64,000 bases of DNA from Siderastrea radians (lineage: Eukaryota; Cnidaria; Anthozoa; Scleractinia; Rhizangiidae): contig OZ024888.1 of NCBI GenBank assembly GCA_964017195.1, positions 19,012,201 through 19,076,200 of the forward strand, given 5' to 3'. The position numbers were made by a program, and so were the translations under genes. Shown one piece after another: positions 34,041 through 44,800 of this stretch (its first letter is position 1; every line of letters begins with the position of its first letter). The notes under the pieces are model-generated. The model did no database searches and was not told the origin of the DNA. It saw only the letters and a program-made list of their open reading frames with translations.

Positions 34041-37000
34041 ATGATTACAAATATATCTAGTCTAAATGATTCACTGCCATTTTCGCAGCTAAATAACAAT
34101 GAATTTTTGAATATTTGTGAGCAATCTCAACCAGACATGAATGACAATGAATTTACTAAATTAAAAACTCTTACATTCAATCCGTTTTCGAGGAACAATA
34201 ATGGAAAAACATATTTAACACTCAATTCAGATTTGGACCCTGACCAGAATTATTACAATCAAATTATAACTCAAGTCGAGTCTTGTGATTACCATGATGA
34301 AGATACTTTTAAATGCATGACAAAGGATTCTAAGGGTGACGAATTTTCTGTTTTACACTTAAACACTCGCAGCATACTAAACAAGTTTGATGATCTTAAA
34401 GCATATCTGAATTCCTTAGAATATGAATTCTCTGTAATAGGGCTATCTGAAACTTGGCTCAATCAAAATAATATTAATGATTTTCCACTGCCATGCTACC
34501 ATAATATTGGAAAGGTTAGGAAGAACAAGCATGGAGGAGGTGTTGGTTTGTACGTAAACTGCTCATATCAATTCAGAGAGCGAGATGACCTAGCTGTTAA
34601 TATTGATGACGTAATTGAATCACAGTTTATAGAGCTAACATCTAAACCAAAAAATACTTTAATTGGAATTATATATAGGCCACCAAACAGCAGGATAGAG
34701 CAATTCATTGAATGCCTTGCTGAGATGCTTCAAAAACTTGACTTGCAGAATAAGAAGTGTTATTTGATGGGAGATTTTAATCTTGATCTTTTAAAATTAG
34801 ATGAAAATCAGTACATAAAGGATTTTATAAATCAAATGTTTTCCTCGACGTTTTATCCACTAATTTCAAAGCCGACAAGAATAACCAACTCTAGTGCAAC
34901 ATTAATTGATAACATATTTGTCAACAATCTTGATGAGTGCCATAAGTGTGGTATTCTTTTCACAGACCTTTCTGATCATTTACCTGTGTTTCAAATAACA
35001 TCCTCCATAAAAAAGGAAAATGATACACATTGTGAAATTAAACATAGAGTAATGAATAAAAAAACTATACATCGACTACGCCAGGATTTAGAAATTGAAG
35101 ACTGGAGTGATGTTTATGATAAAACGGATCCACAAGAAGCTTATAATAATTTTTATAATAAGCTGTTTAAATTATATGAAATAAATATTCCATTGAAGAA
35201 AAGCAAAAACAAAAATAATGCTACTAATCAAAAAATACCCTGGGTAACAAAGGGTATTCTTAAATCAAGAAAAACCAAAAATAAATTATATAAGAAATTT
35301 ATCAAAAATCCAGATGAAAAAAATGAATCAATTTATAAGACATACAGGAATAAATTCAACAAAATAAAGAATGCAGCTAAAAAATATTATTACAGCAAAC
35401 AGTTTAATGAGCACAAAGGCAACCTGAGATACTCGTGGAAACTAATAAAAGAAGTCATAAACAAAAACAAAGTAAAAATGGAATTACCAGACAACTTCAA
35501 ACAAAATGAAACATTAATATCAGATCCAGTTGAAATTAGCAATAAATTTAATGAATACTTCATTAATGTTGGATCAAAGCTGGCTGACAGAATTCAAAAC
35601 AACAATGTAAACTTTGCAACATTCTTAGGAGAGATATCTGTAAACTCTATCTTTTTAGATGCAGTCACAGAAAAAGAAGTAGAAACTGAAATAAGCAATT
35701 TAAATAGTAATAAATCATGTGGTCATGATGAAATACCACCCAAACTTGTGAAGGAAATCTCTAAACAAATTGTAAAACCATTAACACACATTTACAATCA
35801 ATCTCTTCTCACTGGAGTTGTCCCTAATGAGCTAAAAATAGCACTTGTTACACCAGTATTTAAGGCAAATAGCAAGGAGGAATTTTCAAATTATAGACCA
35901 ATCTCTGTCCTTCCATGTTTCAGTAAAATTCTAGAAAAAATTATGTACAAAAGAGTTGTTAAATATTTGGACAAACACAACATGTTGTTTCAAAGTCAGT
36001 ATGGTTTCCGAAAAAAACATTCAACCAACTTAGCAACCATAGAGCTTGTTACTAAGATACTACAGGCAATAGATAACAGTGAATACACAATCGGAGTATT
36101 TTTAGACCTCGCAAAGGCATTTGACACAGTAAACCATGAAATATTGCTAAAAAAACTGGAACATTATGGAATTAGGGGAATTGCCCTTGAATGGTTTCAG
36201 AACTATCTAACAAACAGAAAACAGATGGTTAAATATAAATCAGAAAAATCAGATAGCTTAACAATCAAATGTGGTGTGCCTCAGGGATCTGTCTTAGGAC
36301 CACTTCTTTTCCTCGTATACATGAATGATATTTCAAGGTGCTCAGAGATCTTATCAATTATTCTTTTTGCTGATGACACAAATCTGTTTTTGAGTCATAA
36401 AAATTTAGTTACTCTAAAAGAAACAATGAACCGAGAGTTAAGTAAGATTGCATCTTGGCTTTCTGCTAATAAACTTTCTTTAAATATTAAGAAAACACAC
36501 TTTATAATTTTCAAATCCAGAGGGAAGAAATCAAATCAAAATGTTTCAATCACAATAAACAACCAAGAAATTGAGCAAGTTAAGTATACTAAATTTTTGG
36601 GATTATACATAGATGATGAGTTCACATGGAAATATCACATTGACCAAGTTGCTACTAAAATATCAAAAATGACAGGTATAATGGCCAAGGCAAGGCATTA
36701 CTTATCTCAAAAAACTCTACAGACAATTTATGACACCATGGTATACCCTTATTTGACATACTGTAATATCGTCTGGACAAGTACTTATCCATCCAGGCTT
36801 AAATCATTATTTATGCTGCAAAAAAAGATAGTTAGAATTATGAAGTTTGCAAAATACAAGGAAAAACCTAGACCACTATTCCTATCATTAAAGATTCTTA
36901 ATATATATGAGTTAAATACATACCTGATGGCACTCTTTATGTACTCATACTTTAGTGATAATCTACCAAGTTATTTTACTAATTATTTTAAATTAAATGA

Positions 37001-37205
37001 AATGATCCATAGCCATAACACTAGAACAGCCTCAAATATATATATTGATTATAAAAGGACAAATTATGGGAAATTTTCTCTTAAATTTAGGGGGGCCCAA
37101 ATTTGGAACAAATTACCTAAGGAACTTAAAGTATTAAAAACATATAGCCTATTTAAAAAATCAGCAAAAGTTTATGTGCAAAATCATATGTATTCCTTAA
37201 GCTAG
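34041..37205 (+). CDS. LINE ORF2: AP endonuclease and reverse transcriptase
   Basis: 1054 residues uninterrupted. The N-terminal ~100 residues are unassigned. The endonuclease follows: VLHLNTRS, GLSETWL (Glu), YRPPNS, GDFNLD and LSDHLPV (Asp/His). The reverse transcriptase has RPISVLP, FLDLAKAFDTVNH (motif A), GVPQGSVLGPLLF (motif B), FADDTNLF (catalytic Asp pair) and SLNIKKTHFIIF. The C-terminal tail has HNTRTASN and FRGAQIWNKLP. All catalytic residues I can check are present. Order and motifs fit the CR1/L2/Jockey group; finer clade placement needs a tree. It acts by nicking DNA and priming reverse transcription on its own RNA. The absence of any stop suggests a recent insertion. Confidence 0.9.
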   Translation: MITNISSLNDSLPFSQLNNNEFLNICEQSQPDMNDNEFTKLKTLTFNPFSRNNNGKTYLTLNSDLDPDQNYYNQIITQVESCDYHDEDTFKCMTKDSKGDEFSVLHLNTRSILNKFDDLKAYLNSLEYEFSVIGLSETWLNQNNINDFPLPCYHNIGKVRKNKHGGGVGLYVNCSYQFRERDDLAVNIDDVIESQFIELTSKPKNTLIGIIYRPPNSRIEQFIECLAEMLQKLDLQNKKCYLMGDFNLDLLKLDENQYIKDFINQMFSSTFYPLISKPTRITNSSATLIDNIFVNNLDECHKCGILFTDLSDHLPVFQITSSIKKENDTHCEIKHRVMNKKTIHRLRQDLEIEDWSDVYDKTDPQEAYNNFYNKLFKLYEINIPLKKSKNKNNATNQKIPWVTKGILKSRKTKNKLYKKFIKNPDEKNESIYKTYRNKFNKIKNAAKKYYYSKQFNEHKGNLRYSWKLIKEVINKNKVKMELPDNFKQNETLISDPVEISNKFNEYFINVGSKLADRIQNNNVNFATFLGEISVNSIFLDAVTEKEVETEISNLNSNKSCGHDEIPPKLVKEISKQIVKPLTHIYNQSLLTGVVPNELKIALVTPVFKANSKEEFSNYRPISVLPCFSKILEKIMYKRVVKYLDKHNMLFQSQYGFRKKHSTNLATIELVTKILQAIDNSEYTIGVFLDLAKAFDTVNHEILLKKLEHYGIRGIALEWFQNYLTNRKQMVKYKSEKSDSLTIKCGVPQGSVLGPLLFLVYMNDISRCSEILSIILFADDTNLFLSHKNLVTLKETMNRELSKIASWLSANKLSLNIKKTHFIIFKSRGKKSNQNVSITINNQEIEQVKYTKFLGLYIDDEFTWKYHIDQVATKISKMTGIMAKARHYLSQKTLQTIYDTMVYPYLTYCNIVWTSTYPSRLKSLFMLQKKIVRIMKFAKYKEKPRPLFLSLKILNIYELNTYLMALFMYSYFSDNLPSYFTNYFKLNEMIHSHNTRTASNIYIDYKRTNYGKFSLKFRGAQIWNKLPKELKVLKTYSLFKKSAKVYVQNHMYSLS

Positions 37206-37434
37206 ATTATAGTTAATTTTTTAAAAATAGCAAAACCCATGTTAGTGACTACATTTATAGAAATTATATCCATCTGCTATATTATTGTTAGTTTTTAACA
37301 TATGGGGATCTTCTTTAGAAAAGCTCAGTAGAGCTTGCTAAGATCTCCAGTCATTATATATCAATATTTTTAGCAGATATATGACATTTCTGTAAATTAG
37401 AAATATAATGGACGAATAAAGTATATAACATACA

Positions 37435-38661
37435 CAAGTGACATTATGCCTGTTGTCCAAGCCCAAATAATAGTCCCTTGACTGAATCTCTCGTGAGCTA
37501 AAATGTAGTGGATAGAATATTTTACAGTACAAATGGCAACTAAGAAAATCTCTTTCTGCTATCACTACAGGCAATGTTTGTAAGTGAAAATAAAGCTTAG
37601 GTATTGCACAATTCTGAACAAAAGTAATCTTCAGTGTTAAAGGCAGTTCATATTTCATTAACATGTTATCTATAAACAAAGCAAAAATGTAAAAGCTCTG
37701 TTGAGATGTGGGGCCAGGTGTGGCTTAGTTGTTATCAAGACCTTTAAAATGGAGGCCTTATCGAAAATGCCACAGGCATCAAAAATTCAAAGCTCTTGGG
37801 TGCTCAATAGAGCTCAATACAGTAGCTTTGTTATTGAACAAAGATTTCTCTCTTGTGATATGCCCATGTTATAAGCTTGTACCAGAGTTGCTGAATATTT
37901 TCTTGCAAAAAGGACGTTTTGTTAAGGAGGAATGTAAATTGTATGTAAAACGTCACAAATATATCAGTCAATTCCAAGTGGGATCTCCCCTCACATTTAA
38001 GGGGAATTTGACTAAAATAGAGGCCTGCCCATTGTGCATTCAACCGTCCAGCTTAAGTAGCACTGGGCCAGAAATGGGCTCTAGATTAACTTTTCAGGGA
38101 GCTGTGTAGGGCATTTCAATGAGAAACTGGCCCACATAATGGGGAATTCAGTCACATGTGTTTGCAAAAATTAAATGTCAAGAGCTTTGGCTGGGGTGGG
38201 GGAGTTGGGGGGAGATCACCCTTGGAATTGAACTTACATAAACAAAACAACAATTGACGACAATTGAAACAACAACTGACCATTTCAATATATTGACATA
38301 AAGACAAAGAATCCAAAATAATGGAGACTGAGAGCCTCACTATTTTAAATATCAACAAAACCTTCACATATGAAATATTTTCCACAGTTTGTGATGGAAA
38401 AATGTTTCATGAGATGATAATGAGGGTTACATAACAACAAACAATGGTCTATGCCAAATGGAAATGCAGACCAAAAGAGGGCCCATTTTTATTGTACAAA
38501 AACAACTTTTCATGCAAGAGAAATGTTTTCTAGGTGCACTCAAAATGCAGTGAGTGCAAAAGTACAAATGTTTTCTTTCAAATATAAACCTCAAATCTGA
38601 AAAGGCATCTTTAACATATCAGAATTTCATGTTCAGTGAAATTCATAGTTACTTCTTCTCT
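37435..38661. other. Interior of Harbinger, non-coding
   Basis: Sequence between the LINE end and the Myb-like gene, probably its 3' UTR and the element's interior. No further gene recognised. Confidence 0.4.
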
Positions 38662-39405
38662 TTAAGACAACTGAGCAACTGACCGAAAAAATCGTTTTTT
38701 TTCTTTTTGCATAGCTCTTAATAGACTAATTTTTTCTTCTTCCACTTTTTCACGCTTCTCCCCGTATTCTTTCAAAAATTGCAACATCTCAGATGCTGAG
38801 GAACGCGACTTTCTTTTCCTCTTCACCGACTTTCTTTCCCCTGCATTGGAACTAAGAGCCATTTTACCTTTGTCTCTGGAATGAACAGAACCACTTGCAT
38901 TATCGTCAGAACCATCATCATCATCATCCATTTGAGATGAACCTGATAGCGCACTTGAGGATGAGCTGGAGCCGGTATCAAATGTAAACACCGGTGTCAC
39001 ATTGGCATTTGACCCTATGCATTCCTCCATTTCCTTGTGGAACTTCCAAGTCTGAGTCGCTCGACCCGTTTGCCTGTTGTTATCTTCGATTTCTTTTTGT
39101 TTTGTTTCCAGTTTTTTCCATTTTCTTAAGCATTGTTCCCCAGTTACCCTAAGGTCGGAGTGCTTGTTGAACTCTTCGGCAATTTTGTCAAACACACTTT
39201 TCTTCGTGATATTCGCCTTTCCCATGAGGTCTTTAAATTTCTGATAGCTCTCGATTAACAACCGAACATGTTTGTCTTCCCATCGCTCAAGCGTACGACT
39301 TGGTTGACTTGCAGGGGAAGGATGGTACATAATTTGACTGGTTTCACCAGAAACTGGAGAACAATCTTCTACAAATGACATAAACATATAAAGCTTTAAG
39401 CACAT
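38662..39405 (-). CDS. Harbinger Myb/SANT-like DNA-binding protein
   Basis: The open frame gives up to 247 residues. A trihelix-type Myb/SANT domain occupies roughly residues 38-120 (ERWEDKHVRLLIESYQKFKD, then VTGEQCLRKWKKLE and WKFHKEMEECIG). It is followed by a Ser/Asp-rich acidic linker, a basic KRKRKSR stretch and a C-terminal coiled-coil-like segment (EKREKVEEEKISLLRAMQKE). The first ~12 residues are probably intronic: an acceptor TTTGTAG at about 39369-39375 (minus) precedes EDCSPVSG, so an upstream exon is expected. Myb-like proteins recruit the Harbinger transposase to TIRs and the nucleus. It lies opposite to the transposase, next to the right TIR. Confidence 0.8.
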   Translation of the reverse strand: MCLKLYMFMSFVEDCSPVSGETSQIMYHPSPASQPSRTLERWEDKHVRLLIESYQKFKDLMGKANITKKSVFDKIAEEFNKHSDLRVTGEQCLRKWKKLETKQKEIEDNNRQTGRATQTWKFHKEMEECIGSNANVTPVFTFDTGSSSSSSALSGSSQMDDDDDGSDDNASGSVHSRDKGKMALSSNAGERKSVKRKRKSRSSASEMLQFLKEYGEKREKVEEEKISLLRAMQKEKKRFFRSVAQLS

Positions 39406-39705
39406 GAAAAATGGCGGGAATAATTTAAAACACAGGACACATGGGGAAATGCACTCGTGTCAGTGAAATTTATTTTAACTGACAAAACATAAACTTAGCA
39501 TGCGATACCTGTTGACACTGCACATGGGTGCATTAGTAACGTCGACAAATCCACTGCTATATACCCACAAAGATAGCACTGAAAGTTTTGCGTGGCGGCC
39601 ATACTGTTAGCCTGCGAATACAGCCGCTACCATACTGTAAATAGATACAGACAGAGAGGTACTGGCAACCAGAATCTGTCCAATGGAGCGGACATTTCCG
39701 ATCAG

Positions 39706-39775
39706 ACCGGTCCAACCGAAAAAAGTGGTCCACCTCGAAAGGTGGACCACTTTTTCCGAAAAATTTCCGGTTGGA
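39706..39775. repeat. Hairpin in the right Harbinger end
   Basis: CGGTCCAACCG and AAGTGGTCCACCT, the tetraloop CGAA, then the inverse AGGTGGACCACTT and CGGTTGGACCG. It lies ~65 bp inside the right TIR. No equivalent perfect hairpin is visible at the left end. Confidence 0.7.
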
Positions 39776-40028
39776 CCGAACCGTTCCATTCAGTTTCGGA
39801 CCGAAATTTCCGGAAATTTTGGTTGAATGGAAAGCGCCCATGTTTCCTATAGCTCATGCCTAGAGTTGTATTTCATCGCCAGAAAAGTCGAATCAAAGTG
39901 GGCGGTGTTTTTTCAGATGCACTCGGGCATATCAAATGTGCTGTCTATCATGTTTTTGTTTTTCCGGATATCTGATTGGTTCAATTACCGAACTGCATCA
40001 AGCACATTCTTTTCCCTCTGCATTCAAA

Positions 40029-41117
40029 ATGGCGGTTCGAGCAAGGAAAGAAAAGGGTTTTTATGCAGCTCTAAACAGCGTATCCTTCATTCATATGCTT
40101 CCAAAAGCAGAAAAGCGAAAGCGTAAAGCAACGGGGCGATTGTGGGAAGTGGAACGTGTTGTCGCTCTAGGGGAAAGCGCTGCGGTAAGTTGAATTCCTT
40201 CGCATACTCCGATATAAGCTAAATTCTAAGCTCTTCTTGTGATTATAGCTTATTACTATGTTTTAAGCGTCCGCGCTAAGCGTACTTTAGGACCGAAACC
40301 TGACTAAGTTTATGGTAGTAGTCTGTTTGGTTACATTTGCCGCTTTAATGGGAGAAAGGGAAGGAAGGTGAAGTTTTATCGTTTGGGAGCTTTGCTTATA
40401 TTTTTATTTGATAACAGGGTGCTACTGAATACTTAGTTTTATGGAAGGGCTATTATGCATACGATTCAACTTGGGAACCTGAAGAAAATGTTTCGCTCGA
40501 TTGTGTCCGGTATGATTGACCGATTTTTTTCCACAATTCTAACATTAATCAACATTCGTTTTGTCGGGAACTTCTTTATTCGCCATGCAGTTATTTTGCC
40601 ATTCATCATTTCTGCAATATGTTGATCAGCAAAGTAATTCTCTTCACTGATTTACTACCGATTCTCTATTTTACGTTCGGAGAATTTAATGTACATCCAT
40701 AGTATATGTCTATTTTGAGTCATGCTTCCCTCTTTCAGTTACAAACTCAAGCTTTTGACTGGTGTGGAGGATATGGAAGTTTCATTATTTTTCCCTCCAG
40801 TCATGAGTGAAATAAATTACTGGGATTATTGCATTTTCAACAATATTTTATAATGGTTTACTGTAGTTAAAATATTGTCGTAACACTCATTTTTTTTTAC
40901 TCATTTTCTTTCAGATTTTTCAAAAATCCATCACCAGATGACGCCATCCTTTTTGAACAATGCACATCATTTAGAGTTGCTGTAGAACAGCATTTGAAAT
41001 CCAAATGGAGATTGCCAGTTACTATCAAATTCCGTGGGGATGCTTACAGACGCCTTTTTAAAAATAAAGGCACTGTAAAAGATGGTTGGCATTTGCTGAG
41101 CAAATCCGACTTTCCCT
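40029..41117 (+). CDS. Chromodomain protein, host-like gene
   Basis: Exons 40029-40184, 40418-40509 and 40915-41117 have GT/AG junctions in matching phase and give ~150 residues. The chromodomain spans exons 1-2: GRLWEVERVVALGE, then YLVLWKGYYAYDSTWEPEENV, with the aromatic-cage tryptophans present. Chromodomains of this type bind methylated histone lysines. The C-terminal half (FFKNPSPDDAILFEQ ... GWHLLSKSDFP) is unassigned. A possible last exon with VDTYCVWVNAKKMFDLK lies at about 41794-41880, but its reading frame does not match the phase of exon 3's donor, so the 3' end is open. The ATG sits in ATGGCGG 190 bp beyond the Harbinger right end. Confidence 0.7.
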
Positions 41118-41388
41118 GTAAGTATTTTCCTCATTACTGGGAGGTGGGTTAAAGTTAACCCGCTGTTTAACCCTAGGTTAGCCAATAACAGTGGTCCACT
41201 TGAGACAAACTGACAATTGTCAATGTTCTTGGGAAGAAGGACTTGGAAGCCCATTGTGAAGAATATAACGTTTTTTAACCCATAAAATAAAAATAAATAA
41301 ATTACATTATTTCATTTATATTCGGGAGTGTTAAAAGCTAGAAGCTTGTGGTGCAGTGTATTCTGGATTGAATTAGAATTTAATAATA

Positions 41389-41728
41389 ATAATAATGACT
41401 TTATTACCGTGTCAAACAAGAATCTAGCAGAGGGGATTTCCCACTGCTAATAGAGGACACCTAACTTTCTAAAATACAATCTAAAAATAATTTAATAAGA
41501 ATTTAATAAGAAAAATAAAAATAACAATAATCTAATAAGAATTTGGTAGTGTTCGTTCTTGTGGAGGGAGGAGAACTGGAGAACACAGAGAAATGTTCTC
41601 GGAGCAAGGACAAGAATCAACAACAAACTCAACCCCCTATGACGCCCGGTCTGGGAATCAAACCCCAGCCACACTGGTGGGAGGCGAGCGCTCTCACCAC
41701 TGCGCCACCCCTGCTCCCCATAGGCAAC
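41389..41728 (-). mobile_element. tRNA-derived SINE in chromodomain-gene intron
   Basis: The minus strand reads GGGGTGGCGCAGTGGTGAGA (A-box-like) and, ~35 bases later, GGGTTTGATTCCCAG (B box). It continues with TTCTCCAGTTCTCCTCCC and ends AATAAAGTCATTATTATTATTA. A tRNA head, unrelated body and short-repeat tail are the SINE layout. No clear target duplication. Confidence 0.7.
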
Positions 41729-41880
41729 TACCAAAGAAGGGAAAGAGTTGTGGATTTTGTCCAACAACATCACCTTTTGCTTTACTATTGTAGGTTGATA
41801 CTTACTGTGTGTGGGTCAATGCCAAGAAAATGTTTGACCTGAAAGCAGCTGAGGCAGAAAAAGTCCTCTCTAAACAATAA

Positions 41881-42364
41881 TAACAACAATATTAGTGAAA
41901 ACAGCAGTTTCTTAAATATAACATAGAGTGATTTTATAGTCAGTATGAACTGCAAAATAGAAGTTGTGAAATAATTGCTATGGATGCAAAATTTTAAAAG
42001 AATAGCTGTAGAATTGTAATTTAGATTGAAATTATTTGTCTAAAGTGTCCGTAGGCTCCTAGCCCCTTGAAAATTTTGTGATTTTTACATCATTTACATG
42101 AATGAAATAAAACATATATATATTTAAGTCTTATTCAAAGGGTTACTTTTAGTTAGTAATACAAATAGCAGTTATTAAAGGAAACCTCCACTATTTTTTA
42201 CAAATATCGCCTAAAATGTATATATAGAAAAAAAACGCCTTACCTAGCGAACTGATTTTTTTTATCGCCTTCCAAAGAAGGGCCTTACAGCCACTTCGAA
42301 ATTAAAGCGGCCGGCGCCATCTTTAGTAGCGCGCAATGCACTGTGGCAGATTTTATCGCAGAAT
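41881..42364. other. Non-coding stretch
   Basis: No gene recognised. The last ~190 bp (from GGAAACCTCCACTATTTTTT to GGCGCCATC) looks like a 5'-UTR/promoter patch ahead of the next feature. Confidence 0.35.
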
Positions 42365-42580
42365 TTGCCATTTCAGCTGGAGCCAGAGTATTCTTCTAGC
42401 AAAGAACGACCAGAGAGAGCAACATCATACGAAGAAGAAGAAGACGAAGACGAAGACGAAGGTTCGATTTTAAATGAAGGAAATGTAGATCGCCTTTCGA
42501 GCACGTCTTGGTGCTTATGCGAACGATGTTCTGCAAACAGCTTTTGTTTTCATTTGCGATGGCTAAAACATGAACATTAA
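42365..42580 (+). pseudogene. Possible P2X7-like Cys-rich domain fragment
   Basis: A 71-codon frame, no ATG start, with an acidic run (EEEEDEDEDEG) followed by RLSSTSWCLCERCSANSF. The W-C-x-C-x-x-C arrangement after an acidic region resembles the first exon of the P2X7-type intracellular Cys-rich domain that is widely dispersed in invertebrate genomes. The remaining ligands are absent before the stop. Weak assignment from memory. Confidence 0.3.
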
Positions 42581-42693
42581 AATAAAAAAGTTTTCATATC
42601 TGAACGAAAATTTTAGGGGAGAGACTCCCCAGCCCCTTGTACCACAGTAGAGGTCTGAATTACCGGTATTAGCTTATACGACCAAGAGTAACA

Positions 42694-43086
42694 CAGGCCC
42701 GTAGCAAGGGGAGGGGCCGGGGGGGCCCGGTCCCCCCAATAATTTGGTCAATACCTACTATTCACACTATTATTCAGTGGAACAGTCACAAGGTTAGCCT
42801 ATTGCTGGAGTTCGGTTGGACTGATAGCACTCTCATTAGCCTTATTAGCATTTATTCTTTGCCATTTTAGCACACATTCAACGTACAACGTTGAAGTGAA
42901 ATATCTGATCAACGGTTTTGGTCAGTTACAAATTGCTGGAAACTACTCTCGGAAGGCAGGAAAGGCTATTTCAGAGACCCTATATTTTAAAAAATCTTCG
43001 GGCGTGGCCCCTGAACACCCCTAAAAAACTCGCCCTTCGGCACTCGTGATGTGCCCTCCAATAATTTTACCTCTGCTACGGCACTG
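42694..43086. mobile_element. CAG-ended MITE, 393 bp, with direct repeats
   Basis: The ends are CAGGCCCGTAGCA and the inverse of TGCTACGGCACTG, giving inverted CAGKSCCGTAGCA ends. GTAACA flanks both sides (42688-42693 and 43087-43092). CAG-type short TIRs with a 6-8 bp duplication suggest a non-autonomous hAT-like element. No coding potential. Confidence 0.7.
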
Positions 43087-43092
43087 GTAACA

Positions 43093-43884
43093 TGAGGATT
43101 TTGTAAGAGAAAATTTATCGAATTTTCGTTAGGATTTTAAAGGGATACTATCGCGAGCATCACTTCAAAAACTCATGAGCCTAATGACTGAAAAAGACCA
43201 TAGGTCTATATTGGGACAAACAAGTCTTTTTATTTTTTAGATGTTGTACAATGAAACTGATTTCATATTGGTTAAGAAGCAATGAATGTGCGATAAACTG
43301 GAGAGCGATTGAACACATTTTATTTAGAACTTATAGGGCACTTTCTATTCTAATCTTTCCGTTTGGAATTTCCGGAAATTTCCAGTGGAGAATTGAATAA
43401 CATTTTCCGCCGGTCGAGCTTTAATACCGGAATGGAAAATGTCTCCAAAAGGACAACTTCTCGAGGTAAGCCCAAATCTTTGAAAATCACTTCCCTGAAA
43501 TTTCAGTTCCATTTGATTTTCGGTTGCGACGGTTGAATGGTTCTGATTTCGTAAGTTTAACAGTCCTCCGGAATTTGATTGAGAAATTTGTCAAATTTCT
43601 GAGCCATTCACTTTTCTTCCGAAATTTTCAAAGGTTTTGGTCGAAAACTGCCGTTTGGTTTGTTGCTCATAGAGGAAAATCAGATAGAAATCTGGCAAAT
43701 AGACAAATAGCGGGGTTAATTAGTTCACTTTATTCACTCTTTCTTCACGGGAAGAAAGAGTAGTTCATTGAACTTCTCAACAATGTTTGCTTTAATATAC
43801 TGTATATTTCAGTGTTACAAACATCCTAACCTTTAAGGAGATTTTTGGATAAGGCAACGCTGAATGAATTCGCTTGTTCTTTAC
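43093..43884. other. Non-coding; possible degraded Harbinger-related ends
   Basis: 43336-43655 has GGAATTTCCGGAAATTTCC and AATGGAAAAT words like the Harbinger TIR region, but no clear pair of ends. Nothing else recognised. Confidence 0.3.
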
Positions 43885-44800
43885 CTAAAGCTAAAAAATT
43901 TCTTAAAAGCCATTAGTGCATTGTCTTTCAAAAGCAACGGACCAAAATGATGTTTTGTTTTAACAGGTTTTGTAAAACGAGAAGCGAAAAAAGGGAATTC
44001 TTGAAGATATTTAGCAGGTGAGAGAGATAAAAGAGAGTAGGAACAAAAGGACTTCGTCGTATTTTCTGCGCATTTTTTAATCTTGTAGGAATAAGTGCTT
44101 TTTTGCTACAATACCAACAAAATCTCAGTCCTACTTATGGGAAAGACACGGTTAAATGTGCCGACTTAAGCCAAAAGAATTCTTAAAAGCCCTTAGTTAA
44201 TTTTTTTCCGTAAACAGTGTGAAAGGAAACCGATAGTCCCTTGTCCTTTAAGGCAACGCCCCCACAATGATATTGGTTTTTAACAGGTTTGTAAAACGAG
44301 AAGCGAAAAAGCAAGGAATTTTTGAAGGCATTTAGCAGATGAGAGAGATACTGAAGAGAATAGGAACAAATGGGCTTTTCTTCTTTGTATTTTTTGCGCT
44401 TTTTTAATCTTGTAGAAATAAATGCTTTTTTTGTTACAAAACCAACAAAATCTCTGACCTACGCCCGGGACAAACACGTTTAAATGTGTCGACTTTAATT
44501 TATTAGCTAAAAAATTTAGTTCATTTTTTCATAAAAAGCGTGAAAAGAAACCAATGGTGCATTGTCCTTTAACGCCCCCAAAATGATATTTGTTTTTAAC
44601 GGGTTTGTAAACCGAGAAGCGAAAAAGCAAGGAATTTGCATCTAGTAGGTGAGCGATAAAAGAGACAAAGTAATGGAGAGACTTTTTCATCTGTCTTTTC
44701 TGCGCTTTTTAAAATTTTTTTAAAAGAAATACTTTTTGGTCACAATACCAATAAAATCTCAATACCACTCCTGGGAAAAAACGCGGTTAAATGTATGGAC
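43885..44800. repeat. Tandem repeat, ~310-bp unit, three copies
   Basis: Words such as TTTTAACAGGTTTGTAAAACG, CTGCGCATTTTTTAATCTTG and ACACGGTTAAATGTG recur near 43966, 44280 and 44592 in direct orientation with moderate divergence. Non-coding. Confidence 0.75.

Larger units (their letters stand above)
33655..37426 (+). mobile_element. CR1/L2/Jockey-type LINE, 5'-truncated in ORF1
   Basis: It begins inside ORF1 and runs through a complete ORF2 to an AATAAA-containing end (37415-37420). AACATACA occurs just before the start (33647-33654) and at the end (37427-37434), a plausible 8-bp target duplication. It is inserted between the two genes of the Harbinger element. A 3'-UTR hairpin (GGGGATCTT ... 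AAGATCTCC) lies at about 37301-37346. Confidence 0.75.
31604..39838. mobile_element. Harbinger (PIF/Harbinger) transposon with nested LINE
   Basis: The TIRs are GGCGCTTTCCATTCAACC (left) and the inverse at the right end, followed inward by FTTTCCGG-rich subterminal sequence (TTTCCGGAAA words). CATG adjoins both ends, while the empty site at 23184-23187 has one CATG, so a 3-4 bp duplication was made. The element holds the two genes typical of this superfamily, a DDE transposase (plus) and a Myb/SANT-like protein (minus). Removing the LINE at 33655-37426 leaves ~4.5 kb. Confidence 0.85.

Noticed and set aside
43336..43655. Second Harbinger-family MITE
   Set aside because: TTTCCGGAAA words are present but no paired ends or target duplication could be found.
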